This document shows positions 26,674-34,738 of a stretch of DNA of 50,605 bases, one piece after another; the stretch's first letter is position 1; every line of letters starts with the position of its first letter. The notes below the pieces were generated by a model. The model worked only from the letters and a program-made list of their open reading frames with translations. It had not been told where the DNA came from and did not search any database. The position numbers were made by a program, and so were the translations under genes. This DNA is from Meridianimarinicoccus roseus (GTDB taxonomy: Bacteria > Pseudomonadota > Alphaproteobacteria > Rhodobacterales > Rhodobacteraceae). The stretch lies in NCBI RefSeq assembly GCF_003172915.1, contig NZ_QGKU01000010.1, positions 1 to 50,605 of the forward strand, given 5' to 3'.

Positions 26674-27423
26674 ATGCCGCCCACGGACAGTCCCGAGTAT
26701 CTCGACACGCCCGAAGGCCGCAGGCTGGCCTATCACCGGACGGTCGGAACGGGGCCGGGTGTGGTCTTCCTGGGCGGCTTCGCATCGGACATGACCGGCA
26801 CCAAGGCGCAGCATCTTCAGGCCTGGGCGGCGGCGGAGGGGCGCGGCTTCCTGCGGTTCGATTACAGCGGGCACGGGGCGTCCTCGGGGCGTTTCGAGGA
26901 TGGGTGCATCGGTGACTGGGCGGCGGATGCGCGGGCGGCGATCACGGCGCTGACGGATGGGCCGCAGGTGCTTGTCGGCTCCAGCATGGGGGGCTGGATC
27001 AGCCTGCTCATCGCGCGCGACATGCCGCAGCGCCTGGCCGGGCTGGTCACCATCGCCGCGGCGCCGGATTTCACCGACGGGATGTGGGACGGGTTCACCG
27101 ACGAACAGCGCGCCGAGGTGCGCGCGGCGGGGCAGGTGGCGTTGCCGTCCGATTACGGCGCCCCGCTGCCCGTGACGCTGCGGATGATCGAAGAGGGGCG
27201 CGCCAACCGTGTTCTGGACCGGCCGCTGCCGCTGCCCTTTCCGGTTCGCTTCCTGCAGGGCACGGCCGACGTGGAGGTAAGCGTGGACACGGCGCTGCGC
27301 CTGCTGTCCCATGCAGATGGACCGGACCTGCGGTTGACGCTGGTCAAGGGGGCGGAGCACCGGTTTTCCGCTCCGGAGTGCCTGGCGCTGGTCGAGGCCG
27401 CTATCGGGGAGGTGACGGGCTGA
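26674..27423 (+). CDS. Alpha/beta hydrolase (ABHD10-like)
   Basis: The 249-residue protein is a cytoplasmic alpha/beta hydrolase. It carries a nucleophile elbow VGSSMGGW (S104), the acid D199 in GTADVEV and H229 in GAEHRFS, and an oxyanion region VFLGGFASDMTGTKA. RFDYSGHGASSG is typical of the ABHD10-like esterases, which are reported as acyl thioesterases. The ATG at 26674 follows CAGGAG and gives the family start, so a 26-residue upstream extension was dropped. Its stop overlaps the start of the next gene by one base (TGATG). The substrate is unknown. Confidence 0.85.
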   Translation: MPPTDSPEYLDTPEGRRLAYHRTVGTGPGVVFLGGFASDMTGTKAQHLQAWAAAEGRGFLRFDYSGHGASSGRFEDGCIGDWAADARAAITALTDGPQVLVGSSMGGWISLLIARDMPQRLAGLVTIAAAPDFTDGMWDGFTDEQRAEVRAAGQVALPSDYGAPLPVTLRMIEEGRANRVLDRPLPLPFPVRFLQGTADVEVSVDTALRLLSHADGPDLRLTLVKGAEHRFSAPECLALVEAAIGEVTG

Positions 27424-28412
27424 TGGAGACAGTGATGGCGATCTTGCGCTGGGTGATCGGCATCGGGGTCGCGGCATGGTTGGCGACACTGGTGCTGGAC
27501 CTTATCGGGCCAACGGTGGCTGCCGATCTGACGGTACGACCGGTCGAGGTGCCGCAGGCCGATGGGCTTGAGGACTGGCTGGCCGAGGCGGAGGCCGGGG
27601 TGCCGGACCTGCGCCCGGAGGCGGCCAAGCAGATCGTCTGGGCGGGCGCGCCGGGCACCCGCAGCGACTGGGTGGTTGTGAACCTGCACGGCTTCTCGGC
27701 CAGCCGGGAGGAGCTGCGTCCGCTGCCTGACCTTGTGGCGGAGCGGCTTGGCGCCAACCTGTTCCTGACGCGCCTCGCCGGGCATGGCCGGGACGGCGCG
27801 GCAATGGCCGAGCCGCAGGTCGCCGACTGGGTGGACGACCTGGCCGAGGCGGTGGCGGTGGGTCGCGCGCTGGGGGACCGGGTACTGCTGCTGGGCAGTT
27901 CGACCGGGGGCACGCTGGCGGTGCTGGCCGCCGCCGACCCGGAGCTTTCGGAGGCGCTGGCCGGGGTGGTGCTGCTCTCGCCCAACCTGCGGGTGGCGGG
28001 CTGGGGCGGGCGGCTGATCGAATGGCCCGGCGCCGCCGCCTGGGGGCCGCTGCTGATTGGCACTGAGCGGTCGTTCGAGCCGCGCAGCGCGGGCCATGCC
28101 GAGCATTGGACGACGCGCTATCCGACACGCGCCGTCGCTGTACTGGGTGCGTTGACCCATGCGGTGCGCGGGCTGGACATGGGCGCGATCACGGTGCCCG
28201 CGCTGGTCGCGGTGTCGGGCCGGGACGAGGTGATCGACGGGCGCGCGGCCGTGCGCGCCGCTGCCGAATGGGGTGCGCGGTCGGAGCTGGTGCCGGTGAC
28301 GCTTGCGGTGGGCGACGATCCGTCGGGGCACGTGCTGGCGGGCGACATCCTGAGCCCGGCCACCACCGCGCCGCTGGTGGAACGTATCGTCGGCTGGGTG
28401 CGCGGCCTGTGA
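27423..28412 (+). CDS. Membrane-anchored alpha/beta hydrolase
   Basis: The 329-residue protein has an N-terminal hydrophobic segment (residues 6-30, ILRWVIGIGVAAWLATLVLDLIG) that is either an anchor or an uncleaved signal. The hydrolase domain follows, with HGFSASREELRPLP as the oxyanion loop, S160 in GSSTGG, D268 in SGRDEV and H303 in PSGHVLAG. FLTRLAGHGRDG resembles the lipases of the monoglyceride-lipase kind. It is translationally coupled to both neighbours. If the segment is an anchor, the catalytic domain faces the periplasm. The substrate is unknown. Confidence 0.8.
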   Translation: METVMAILRWVIGIGVAAWLATLVLDLIGPTVAADLTVRPVEVPQADGLEDWLAEAEAGVPDLRPEAAKQIVWAGAPGTRSDWVVVNLHGFSASREELRPLPDLVAERLGANLFLTRLAGHGRDGAAMAEPQVADWVDDLAEAVAVGRALGDRVLLLGSSTGGTLAVLAAADPELSEALAGVVLLSPNLRVAGWGGRLIEWPGAAAWGPLLIGTERSFEPRSAGHAEHWTTRYPTRAVAVLGALTHAVRGLDMGAITVPALVAVSGRDEVIDGRAAVRAAAEWGARSELVPVTLAVGDDPSGHVLAGDILSPATTAPLVERIVGWVRGL

Positions 28413-29035
28413 GCCCGGGCGCGGCCGGGCTGGCCGCGCTGCGGGACGCGATCCCGGCGGTCTACCAGCGGCAGGCCGCGGTGTGGGACGCCCAACGCCC
28501 GCGCGGGCTGCACGAGCGGGCGTGGCTGGAGCGGGCCGTGGCGGGGCTGGCACCGGGTGCGCCGGTGCTGGACCTGGGCTGCGGCGCGGGAGATCCGATC
28601 GCGGGCTGGCTGATCGGGCAGGGCTTCGCCGTGACCGGGCTTGACGTGGCCCCGGCGATGCTGGCGCTGGCACGGGCGCGGTTCCCGCAGGCCTGCTGGC
28701 TGGAGGGCGACATGCGCGGCGCGCTGCCCGACGGACCGTTCGGTGCGATCCTTGGCTGGGACAGTGTGTTCCACCTTGTCCCCGCGGACCAGCGGGCGCT
28801 GATCCCGCGGCTGGTGGCGCGGCTCGCGCCCGGCGGGCGGCTTCTGGTCAGCGTGGGTCCGCGTGCGGGCGAAGAGTTGGGCAGGGTCGGCGGCGAGCCG
28901 GTCTACCATGCCAGCCTCGATCCCGATGACTACCGCGCGCTGTGCCGCGCCGCGGGCTGTGCGCAGGTCCGACTGGTCACCGAGGATCCGGACTGCGATT
29001 TCCGGTCGCTGCTGCTGGCGCGCCGCGCCGGGTGA
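28409..29035 (+). CDS. SAM-dependent methyltransferase, class I
   Basis: The 208-residue protein has the AdoMet-binding motif I VLDLGCGAGDP (residues 53-63), the acidic motif II GLDVAPAML, and motif III around GDMRGALPDGPFGAILGWDSVFHL. PGGRLLVSVG then follows. It fits the small-molecule class I methyltransferases. The GTG at 28409 overlaps the preceding stop by four bases (GTGA), which decides the start. It ends the three-gene run and converges on phaZ over 41 bp. The methyl acceptor is unknown. Confidence 0.82.
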   Translation: MSPGAAGLAALRDAIPAVYQRQAAVWDAQRPRGLHERAWLERAVAGLAPGAPVLDLGCGAGDPIAGWLIGQGFAVTGLDVAPAMLALARARFPQACWLEGDMRGALPDGPFGAILGWDSVFHLVPADQRALIPRLVARLAPGGRLLVSVGPRAGEELGRVGGEPVYHASLDPDDYRALCRAAGCAQVRLVTEDPDCDFRSLLLARRAG

Positions 29036-29076
29036 TCCGCGCCGAACGGCGCGGAACGCCGAAGTGCGCGGCGGGG

Positions 29077-30345
29077 TCAGACGCTGCGCAGGCCCTGAGC
29101 GGCTTCGGGCGCGGGGCGGCTGTTCGCGTCGATGAATTCCAGCACCAGCGGGCGGATATTGTTGCGCCAGCTTTTCCCGGCGAAGATGCCGTAATGCCCT
29201 GCGCCCGGTTCCAGGTGCGCGGCTTTCTTGCTTTCGGGCAGGCCGGTCAGAAGGTCGAGCGCGGCGAGGCACTGGCCCGGCGCGCTGATATCGTCTTTCT
29301 CGCCTTCGACGATCTTGACGGCGATGTCGGTGATCTTGCCGATATCGACGCGGTGCCCGTCAACGACGAATTCGTTGCGGGCGATTTCAAGGTTCTTGAA
29401 GATCCGCTCCACCGTCGAAAGATAGAATTCCGCCGTCATGTCCATCACGGCGAGGTATTCGTCGTAGAACTTGTTGTGGTGGTCGTGGTCGGACGCCTCG
29501 CCCTTGGCGACGCGCACGATCTGATTGAAGAACGCCTCACCGTGGCGGTCGGCGTTCATCGACATGAAGGAAGACAGTTGCAGCAGGCCCGGGTAGACCA
29601 GCCGCCCCGCGCCGATATGGTTGAAGCCGACGCGCTGCACGGCGAGTTCCTCGAGCTGGCCCATCGTGATACGGCGCCCGAAATCCGTCACATCGGTCGC
29701 GGCGGCGTCCGGGTCGATCGGTCCGCCGATCAGCGTGAGCGAGGCGGGCTGCCCATCCGGGTTGCGTTCGGCGAGGTAGGCGGCCGCGGCCAGCGTCAGC
29801 GGGGCGGGCTGGCACACGGCGATCACATGCAGATCGTTGCCCAGCTCTTCCATGAAGTCGGCCAGGTAGAGCGTGTAATCCTCGATGTCGAACTTGCCGA
29901 TGCTGACGGGGATGTCGCGGGCGTTGTGCCAGTCTGTGATGTAGACATCGCAGTCGGGCAGCAGGCTGAGCACGGTGGAGCGCAGCAGGGTGGCGTAATG
30001 CCCCGACATGGGCGCGACGAGCATCACCTTGCGGCGCATCGGGTTGCGGCCCTGCACTTCGAATTTCAGCAGATCGCCGAACGGGCGTGCGATCACCGGA
30101 CGGGTGGTTACCGTGTGGTCGCGCCCGTCTTCGCCGACGACGCAGGTGATGTTCCAGTCCGGCTTGGCGACCATCCGCGCGAAGCTGCGTTCCATCACCT
30201 CGCCCCAGGCGGCAATCATCTTGAAGGCTGGGGTGGGCGCGAGGCCCATTGCCGGGTAGGACCCGAAGGCCCGCGCAGTGGCGCCGAGCCACTGGTTCGT
30301 GTTGCGGACCGTTTCCATAAGGTCGTAGGTCGCCATGTAGCGCAT
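29077..30345 (-). CDS. phaZ: Intracellular polyhydroxyalkanoate depolymerase
   Basis: PhaZ hydrolyses stored PHB inside the cell to mobilise carbon. The 422-residue protein matches the Cupriavidus PhaZ1 type, which has a cysteine in place of the lipase-box serine. C178 lies in AVCQPAPL, close to its known position. Other family segments are VLVAPMSGHYATLLR in the N-half (read as VMLVAPMSGHYATLLR), YITDWHNARDIPVS, IGGPIDP and GAGHYGIFAGKSWR near the end, where the catalytic histidine lies. The ATG at 30345 follows AGGAG. It diverges from phaC across 112 bp. Confidence 0.94.
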   Translation of the reverse strand: MRYMATYDLMETVRNTNQWLGATARAFGSYPAMGLAPTPAFKMIAAWGEVMERSFARMVAKPDWNITCVVGEDGRDHTVTTRPVIARPFGDLLKFEVQGRNPMRRKVMLVAPMSGHYATLLRSTVLSLLPDCDVYITDWHNARDIPVSIGKFDIEDYTLYLADFMEELGNDLHVIAVCQPAPLTLAAAAYLAERNPDGQPASLTLIGGPIDPDAAATDVTDFGRRITMGQLEELAVQRVGFNHIGAGRLVYPGLLQLSSFMSMNADRHGEAFFNQIVRVAKGEASDHDHHNKFYDEYLAVMDMTAEFYLSTVERIFKNLEIARNEFVVDGHRVDIGKITDIAVKIVEGEKDDISAPGQCLAALDLLTGLPESKKAAHLEPGAGHYGIFAGKSWRNNIRPLVLEFIDANSRPAPEAAQGLRSV

Positions 30346-30361
30346 ATTCGTCTCCTGGGCC

Positions 30362-30377
30362 GGGGCCGCGCGGCCCC
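30362..30377. promoter_or_regulatory. 16-bp GC palindrome between phaZ and phaC
   Basis: GGGGCCGCGCGGCCCC is a perfect palindrome 17 bp upstream of phaZ and 81 bp upstream of phaC. It could be an operator or a hairpin in the phaZ leader. It does not contain the CTGC-N3-GCAG PhaR pattern. Its all-GC content makes chance or hairpin function harder to exclude. Confidence 0.4.
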
Positions 30378-30395
30378 CCGTAACAATTCGTCGCT

Positions 30396-30424
30396 TTGGC
30401 CCCCCTCCGCTACGACGTTACAAG
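30396..30424 (+). promoter_or_regulatory. Candidate phaC promoter
   Basis: TTGGCC at 30396-30401 and TACAAG at 30419-30424 are separated by 17 bp. They end 33 bp before the phaC start. Both hexamers keep the most conserved bases of the sigma-70 consensus. Confidence 0.45.
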
Positions 30425-30457
30425 CATCGTGCATGAACCTACGGGGGAAAACGGGCC

Positions 30458-32254
30458 ATGACAACTGACGAAAAGGAAGCAGGCGCCGAGCTGGAACGCC
30501 TGAACGAGAACATTTCGCGCATGGAGGAACTGTCCCAGAGGCTCGTGGCTGCAATGGCGAACAAGCGCCAGGTCGACCCGTCCCTGCAGGGACCGAGTCA
30601 GGATGTTTTCCGCAAGGCGGCAACCGCCTACTGGACCGAATGGATGAACAACCCGGCCAAGCTGATCGAGCATCAGGCCGGCTACTGGGGCAAGATGCTT
30701 CAGCACTACGTGGACGTGCAGCGCACGCTGAGCAGTGGAAAGCTGATCGCGCCGCCCGACGACACGCCGGGCGACAAGCGCTTCGCCAACCCGCTGTGGA
30801 GCACGCATCCGTTCTTCAACTTCATCAAGCAGAACTACATGCGCACCACGCAGGCGATCGACGACGCGGTCGCGGCGCTGGAGGATCTGGACGACCGCGA
30901 CCGCCAGAAGGTCAGCTATTTCACACACCAGATCATGGATATGTTCGCGCCGACGAACTTCCTTGCGACCAATCCCGACGCGCTGGAGCGCGCGGTTGCG
31001 ACGCAGGGCCAGTCGCTTGTGGACGGGCTGGAAAACCTCGTGCGCGACATCGAAAGCCATGATGGCGACCTGATCGTGACGCTGTCGGATCCAAAGGCGT
31101 TCCAGGTGGGCGAGAATCTGGCGACCACGCCGGGCAAGGTCGTATTCCGCAACCGGATGTTCGAGCTGATCCAGTACACGCCGACGACCGAGACGGTGCA
31201 CACGACGCCGCTGCTGATCTTCCCGCCCTGGATAAACAAGTTCTACATTCTCGATCTGAAGGAGAAGAACAGCCTGATCAAGTGGATCGTCGATCAGGGC
31301 TTCACGCTGTTCGTGGTGTCCTGGGTCAACCCGGACGAAAGCTATGCCGACGTGAGCATGGACGACTACGTGCAGGACGGCTACCTGACCGCGATTGAGC
31401 AGGTGAAGCAGCTGACCGGCGAAAAGCAGATCAACGCGGTCGGCTATTGCATCGCGGGCACCACACTGAGCCTGACACTGGCGCTGATGGCCAAGCGCGG
31501 GGACACGTCGATCAAGTCGGCGACATTCTTCACGACGCTGACAGATTTCTCGGACCCCGGCGAAGTCGGCGTGTTTCTGGACGACAGTTTCGTCGACGGG
31601 ATCGAGCGGGAATGCGCGCAGACCGGCATACTCGATTCCTTTTTCATGTCGCGGACCTTCTCGTTCCTGCGAAGCAACGACCTGATCTACGGGCCGGCGG
31701 TGAAAAGCTACATGATGGGCGAGGCGCCGCCCGCCTTCGACCTGCTGCACTGGAACGGCGACGGCACGAACCTGCCCGGCAAGATGGCGGTGCAGTACCT
31801 TCGCGGGCTCTGCCAGTCCGACCGCTTCGCCACCACGGGTTTCACGATCTGCGGCGAAACCGTCACGTCCGCCGACGTCAAGACGACGCTCTGCGCCATC
31901 GCCTGCGAGACGGACCACATCGCGCCGTGGAAGCCGTCCTATCGTGGCATCCAGAAGTTCGGCAGCCGGTCCAAGACCTTCATCCTGTCCGAGTCGGGCC
32001 ACATCGCGGGTATCGTCAATCCGCCCAGCAAGAAGAAATACGGCCACTACACCAATACTGACCTGAAGCTGTCGCCAGATGATTGGCGCGCGGGGGCAGA
32101 GTTCCATGAAGGGTCATGGTGGCCGCGCTGGGGCGAATGGCTGGCCAAGAAGTCCGGCAAGCAGGTTCCGGCGCGCATGCCCGGCGACGCCGAACACCCC
32201 GCGCTGACCGATGCGCCGGGCACCTACGTGGTGGCGCGCAAGAAGGCGTCGTGA
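30458..32254 (+). CDS. phaC: Class I polyhydroxyalkanoate synthase
   Basis: PhaC polymerises (R)-3-hydroxyacyl-CoA into PHB at the granule surface. The 598-residue protein is of class I length. It carries C331 in GYCIAGTT (the lipase-like box), D486 in CETDHIAPW and H515 in ESGHIAG, together the expected catalytic triad. The N-terminal part has the long conserved segment ending in NPLWSTHPFFNFIKQNY, and PPWINKFYILDL lies in the core. The ATG at 30458 follows GGGGGAAAACGGGCC. It is followed by phaP, with the intergenic region holding PhaR operators. Confidence 0.96.
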   Translation: MTTDEKEAGAELERLNENISRMEELSQRLVAAMANKRQVDPSLQGPSQDVFRKAATAYWTEWMNNPAKLIEHQAGYWGKMLQHYVDVQRTLSSGKLIAPPDDTPGDKRFANPLWSTHPFFNFIKQNYMRTTQAIDDAVAALEDLDDRDRQKVSYFTHQIMDMFAPTNFLATNPDALERAVATQGQSLVDGLENLVRDIESHDGDLIVTLSDPKAFQVGENLATTPGKVVFRNRMFELIQYTPTTETVHTTPLLIFPPWINKFYILDLKEKNSLIKWIVDQGFTLFVVSWVNPDESYADVSMDDYVQDGYLTAIEQVKQLTGEKQINAVGYCIAGTTLSLTLALMAKRGDTSIKSATFFTTLTDFSDPGEVGVFLDDSFVDGIERECAQTGILDSFFMSRTFSFLRSNDLIYGPAVKSYMMGEAPPAFDLLHWNGDGTNLPGKMAVQYLRGLCQSDRFATTGFTICGETVTSADVKTTLCAIACETDHIAPWKPSYRGIQKFGSRSKTFILSESGHIAGIVNPPSKKKYGHYTNTDLKLSPDDWRAGAEFHEGSWWPRWGEWLAKKSGKQVPARMPGDAEHPALTDAPGTYVVARKKAS

Positions 32255-32274
32255 CGTAAGGACAAACAAAAATG

Positions 32275-32323
32275 CTGCGGCGCAGAAAAAGGACTTGAAA
32301 TGCTGCGCTGCGGCAGGCATATG
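32275..32323 (+). promoter_or_regulatory. phaP promoter with two PhaR-type TGC-rich operators
   Basis: CTGC-GGC-GCAG lies at 32275-32285. A second TGC-rich site, with CTGC at 32303 and 32308 and GCAG at 32313, lies at 32302-32316. TTGAAA (32295-32300) and CATATG (32318-32323) are 17 bp apart, so the second site fills the spacer of the likely promoter. Paracoccus PhaR is known to bind such TGC-rich sites upstream of phaP and to leave DNA when PHB granules form. Binding here would block polymerase, which fits induction of phasin when PHB accumulates. Confidence 0.75.
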
Positions 32324-32385
32324 TTCCTCAGCACCAACAAAGGCGGTCACACGGATTTCCGCCTACCATGCTAAGGAGAAAACCA

Positions 32386-32853
32386 ATGGCTGCGACCAAA
32401 ACCAACGACATGACCAAGATGATGCAGGAAATGATGGGTGCATTCCCCGTCGACACCAAGGCGATGCAGGACGCGTTCAAGACGTCGGCGACGCTGAACG
32501 AAAAAATGTCCAAAGTGGCTCTGGAAGCCGCCGAAAAGTCGAGCGAGATCTCGGCCAAGTGGACCAAGGACACCCTGGCGAAGATGGCCGCTGTCGCAAC
32601 CGTCAAGGACGAGCCGGCGGACTACGGCAAGGCGATGACCGACTTCGCGTCGGCCCAAGCTGAAATGACCTCGGAAGCGATGGCAGCATTCGCTGAAGTC
32701 GCCAAGAAGGTGCAGATGGAAACCGTCGAACTGATGCTCGCCGCCGGCAAGGACATCAGCGAAGACGCGACCGCCGCCGTCAAGAAGGCGACGACCGACA
32801 TGACCGCTGCTGCCAAGAAGGCAACCGCGACGGCGACCGCCGCCGCCAAGTGA
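32386..32853 (+). CDS. phaP: Phasin (PHB granule-coat protein)
   Basis: PhaP coats PHB granules and controls their size. The 155-residue protein is rich in alanine, lysine and methionine and should be almost wholly helical. It has family-like stretches such as MMQEMMGAFPVDTKAMQDAFK and FAEVAKKVQMETVELMLAAG, and an alanine- and lysine-rich tail (AAAKKATATATAAAK). The ATG at 32386 follows AAGGAG. It is flanked by PhaR operators upstream and a strong terminator downstream, as expected for a highly expressed gene. Confidence 0.93.
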   Translation: MAATKTNDMTKMMQEMMGAFPVDTKAMQDAFKTSATLNEKMSKVALEAAEKSSEISAKWTKDTLAKMAAVATVKDEPADYGKAMTDFASAQAEMTSEAMAAFAEVAKKVQMETVELMLAAGKDISEDATAAVKKATTDMTAAAKKATATATAAAK

Positions 32854-32927
32854 TCGGCCGGCGCCGACACGGCGCACAGGCTGAATTTCAAGTCCGCAGG
32901 CGACCCTCCCTCGCTGCGCGGACTGGG

Positions 32928-32959
32928 AAGAGCGGGCTCAATGCCCGCTCTTTTCTTTT
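32928..32959 (+). terminator. Rho-independent terminator after phaP
   Basis: AAGAGCGGGC and GCCCGCTCTT form a perfect 10-bp stem around TCAAT. The T-rich tail TTTCTTTT follows. It lies 75 bp past the phaP stop and 51 bp before phaR, so phaR probably has its own promoter or relies on readthrough. Confidence 0.9.
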
Positions 32960-33010
32960 GGGGCGGGCTGTCCTACTCTGCACTGCGGCGACCCGAGCGG
33001 AGGATGACCG

Positions 33011-33589
33011 GTGTCAGATACAGAAAAACCGTTGCTGATTAAGCGCTACGCCAGTCGGCGTCTCTACAACACCGAGACCAGCGACTACGTCACGCTGGAA
33101 GACATCGCCGGGTTCATTCGCAGCGGGCGCGAGGTCAAGATCGTCGATCTGAAGTCCGGGGACGACCTGACGCGCCAGTATCTTCTCCAGATCGTGGCCG
33201 AGCATGAAAGCAAGGGCGAAAGCGTGCTGCCGATCGCGGTGCTGACCGACCTTGTGCGCAGCTACACCACGCAGGCGCAGTCGGTGGTGCCGCAGTTCCT
33301 TGCCATGTCCTTCGACATGCTGCGCGACAGCCAGTCCAAGATGATGGAGAATTTTTCGACCCTTCCCACGCCGATGAACCCGATGTCGGGTATCGAAGCG
33401 ATGAAGCGCCAGCAGAAGGCGTTCCTTGCGACGATGGTGCCCGGTTGGCAGCCTGGCGACGACGGCGGCGAGGCGCCGGCCGCGGAGCCGCCCAAGGCGG
33501 AGTTGAGCGCGGACGAGAAGCAGGAACTGGATGACATCCGCGCGCAGCTTGCCGATCTGAAGGACAAGATGTCGAAGCTGGGCCAGTGA
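33011..33589 (+). CDS. phaR: PHB synthesis repressor PhaR
   Basis: PhaR binds both DNA and PHB, and represses phaP and its own gene until granules appear. The 192-residue protein has the N-terminal DNA-binding domain (LLIKRYASRRLYNTETSDYVTLEDIAGFIRSG, family PHB_acc_N). The PHB-binding region follows (VLPIAVLTDLVRSYTTQAQS and SFDMLRDSQSKMMENF). The C-terminal part is acidic then helical. The start is GTG at 33011, chosen for the GGAGG at 32999-33003 and because SDTEKPLLIKRY is the normal N-terminus. The 157-bp gap from phaP holds the terminator and several TGC triplets. Confidence 0.94.
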   Translation: MSDTEKPLLIKRYASRRLYNTETSDYVTLEDIAGFIRSGREVKIVDLKSGDDLTRQYLLQIVAEHESKGESVLPIAVLTDLVRSYTTQAQSVVPQFLAMSFDMLRDSQSKMMENFSTLPTPMNPMSGIEAMKRQQKAFLATMVPGWQPGDDGGEAPAAEPPKAELSADEKQELDDIRAQLADLKDKMSKLGQ

Positions 33590-33628
33590 CCCGGCCCGCC
33601 GCGCGGCACGGCTAGGGCGGGGGCTGCG

Positions 33629-34738
33629 ATGACCGACCCTCAGGGCCGTCTCACGCTCTGGATGATCGAGATCTTCGCGGCCATTGCCGAGACGCGGGCG
33701 ATCTCGGGCGCGGCGAAGCGGGTCGGGGCCAGCGCCTCGGCCGTCAGCCAGCAACTCAGCAAGCTGGAGGCGGGGGTCGGTGCGGTGCTGGTGGACCGCG
33801 CGGCCCGCCCTCTGCGTCTGACACCGGCGGGCGAGACGTTCCTGCGACGGGCGCAAACAATCTTGGACGAAGCGGCGCTGGCGCGGTCGGAACTGCTTGG
33901 CCCGGATCTGTCGCACCTGACGCGCGTGCGGCTTGGCATGATCGAGGATTTCGATGCGGACGTGACGCCGCGGCTGCTGACCGACATGGCGGGCGACCTG
34001 CAATCGTGCCAGTTCCTGCTGGAGACGGGAGCGAGCCACCGGCTGCTTTCCGGACTGGGCGAGCGGGCCCTAGACATGGTCGTCGCCGCCGACACCGCCG
34101 CTCCGGCCGAGGGGCTGGAGATGCATCCGCTGCTGGCCGAGCCGTTCATCGCGGTGGTGCCGCTGGAGCACGGTTCGCCGGTCTGTGCCGCGCCCGAGGC
34201 GCTGCGCGCGCTGCCCTTCATCCAGTATACCCAGCGTCACCACATGGGCCGCCAGATCGCGGCGCACCTGGCGCGGCAAAATTTCGTTCTCTCCTCGCGG
34301 TTCGAGATGGACAGCTACCACGCGATCCTATCAATGGTCGCGGCGGGAGCGGGCTGGTCGATCCTCACGCCGTTGGGGCTTCTGCGCGCACACCGGTTCG
34401 AGGCGCGGGTCGGCGTGATCGCGCTGCCAATGGCGCCGCTGGGCCGGGCGGTGTCGCTTTGGGCGCGGCGCGGCGCGCTTGGGGACATGCCGCAGCAGAC
34501 CGCCGCGCGGCTGCGCCCGATCCTCCATGAATTGATCGTGCGGCCCGCGCTGGCGCGGATGCCATGGCTGGCGCCCTCGCTGGTGGTGCTGGGCCCGGAC
34601 GGAGCGCCCGAAGGCCCACCGACCGTAGCCGGGGACGCTTCGCCGTCAGGTCGCGCGGCGGGTTCGGGGACAGAAGCCGGGACCGCCTGGTCCGGCGCCG
34701 CCGGACAGGGGCAGGGCCGTCGGCTTCAGGTACCGTAG
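33629..34738 (+). CDS. LysR-family transcriptional regulator with a long C-terminal tail
   Basis: The 369-residue protein has an N-terminal winged helix (WMIEIFAAIAETRAISGAAKRVGASASAVSQQLSKLEAGVGAVLVDRA) and a LysR substrate-binding domain to about residue 295. About 60 residues follow that are rich in glycine, alanine and proline, which is unusual, since LysR proteins usually have about 300. The tail overlaps the 3' end of the convergent DegT gene by 13 bp. Its target is unknown; the aminotransferase or the operon beyond it are candidates. The ATG follows a GGGCGGGGG site. Confidence 0.85.
   Translation: MTDPQGRLTLWMIEIFAAIAETRAISGAAKRVGASASAVSQQLSKLEAGVGAVLVDRAARPLRLTPAGETFLRRAQTILDEAALARSELLGPDLSHLTRVRLGMIEDFDADVTPRLLTDMAGDLQSCQFLLETGASHRLLSGLGERALDMVVAADTAAPAEGLEMHPLLAEPFIAVVPLEHGSPVCAAPEALRALPFIQYTQRHHMGRQIAAHLARQNFVLSSRFEMDSYHAILSMVAAGAGWSILTPLGLLRAHRFEARVGVIALPMAPLGRAVSLWARRGALGDMPQQTAARLRPILHELIVRPALARMPWLAPSLVVLGPDGAPEGPPTVAGDASPSGRAAGSGTEAGTAWSGAAGQGQGRRLQVP

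Noticed and set aside
28118-29272. A minus-strand open frame opposite the methyltransferase gene
   Set aside because: It overlaps the clear AdoMet motif gene and the phaZ 3' end and is rich in Arg and Pro with no family match.
30410-32107. A 565-codon open frame on the minus strand across phaC
   Set aside because: Antisense shadow. phaC has its full catalytic triad on the plus strand.
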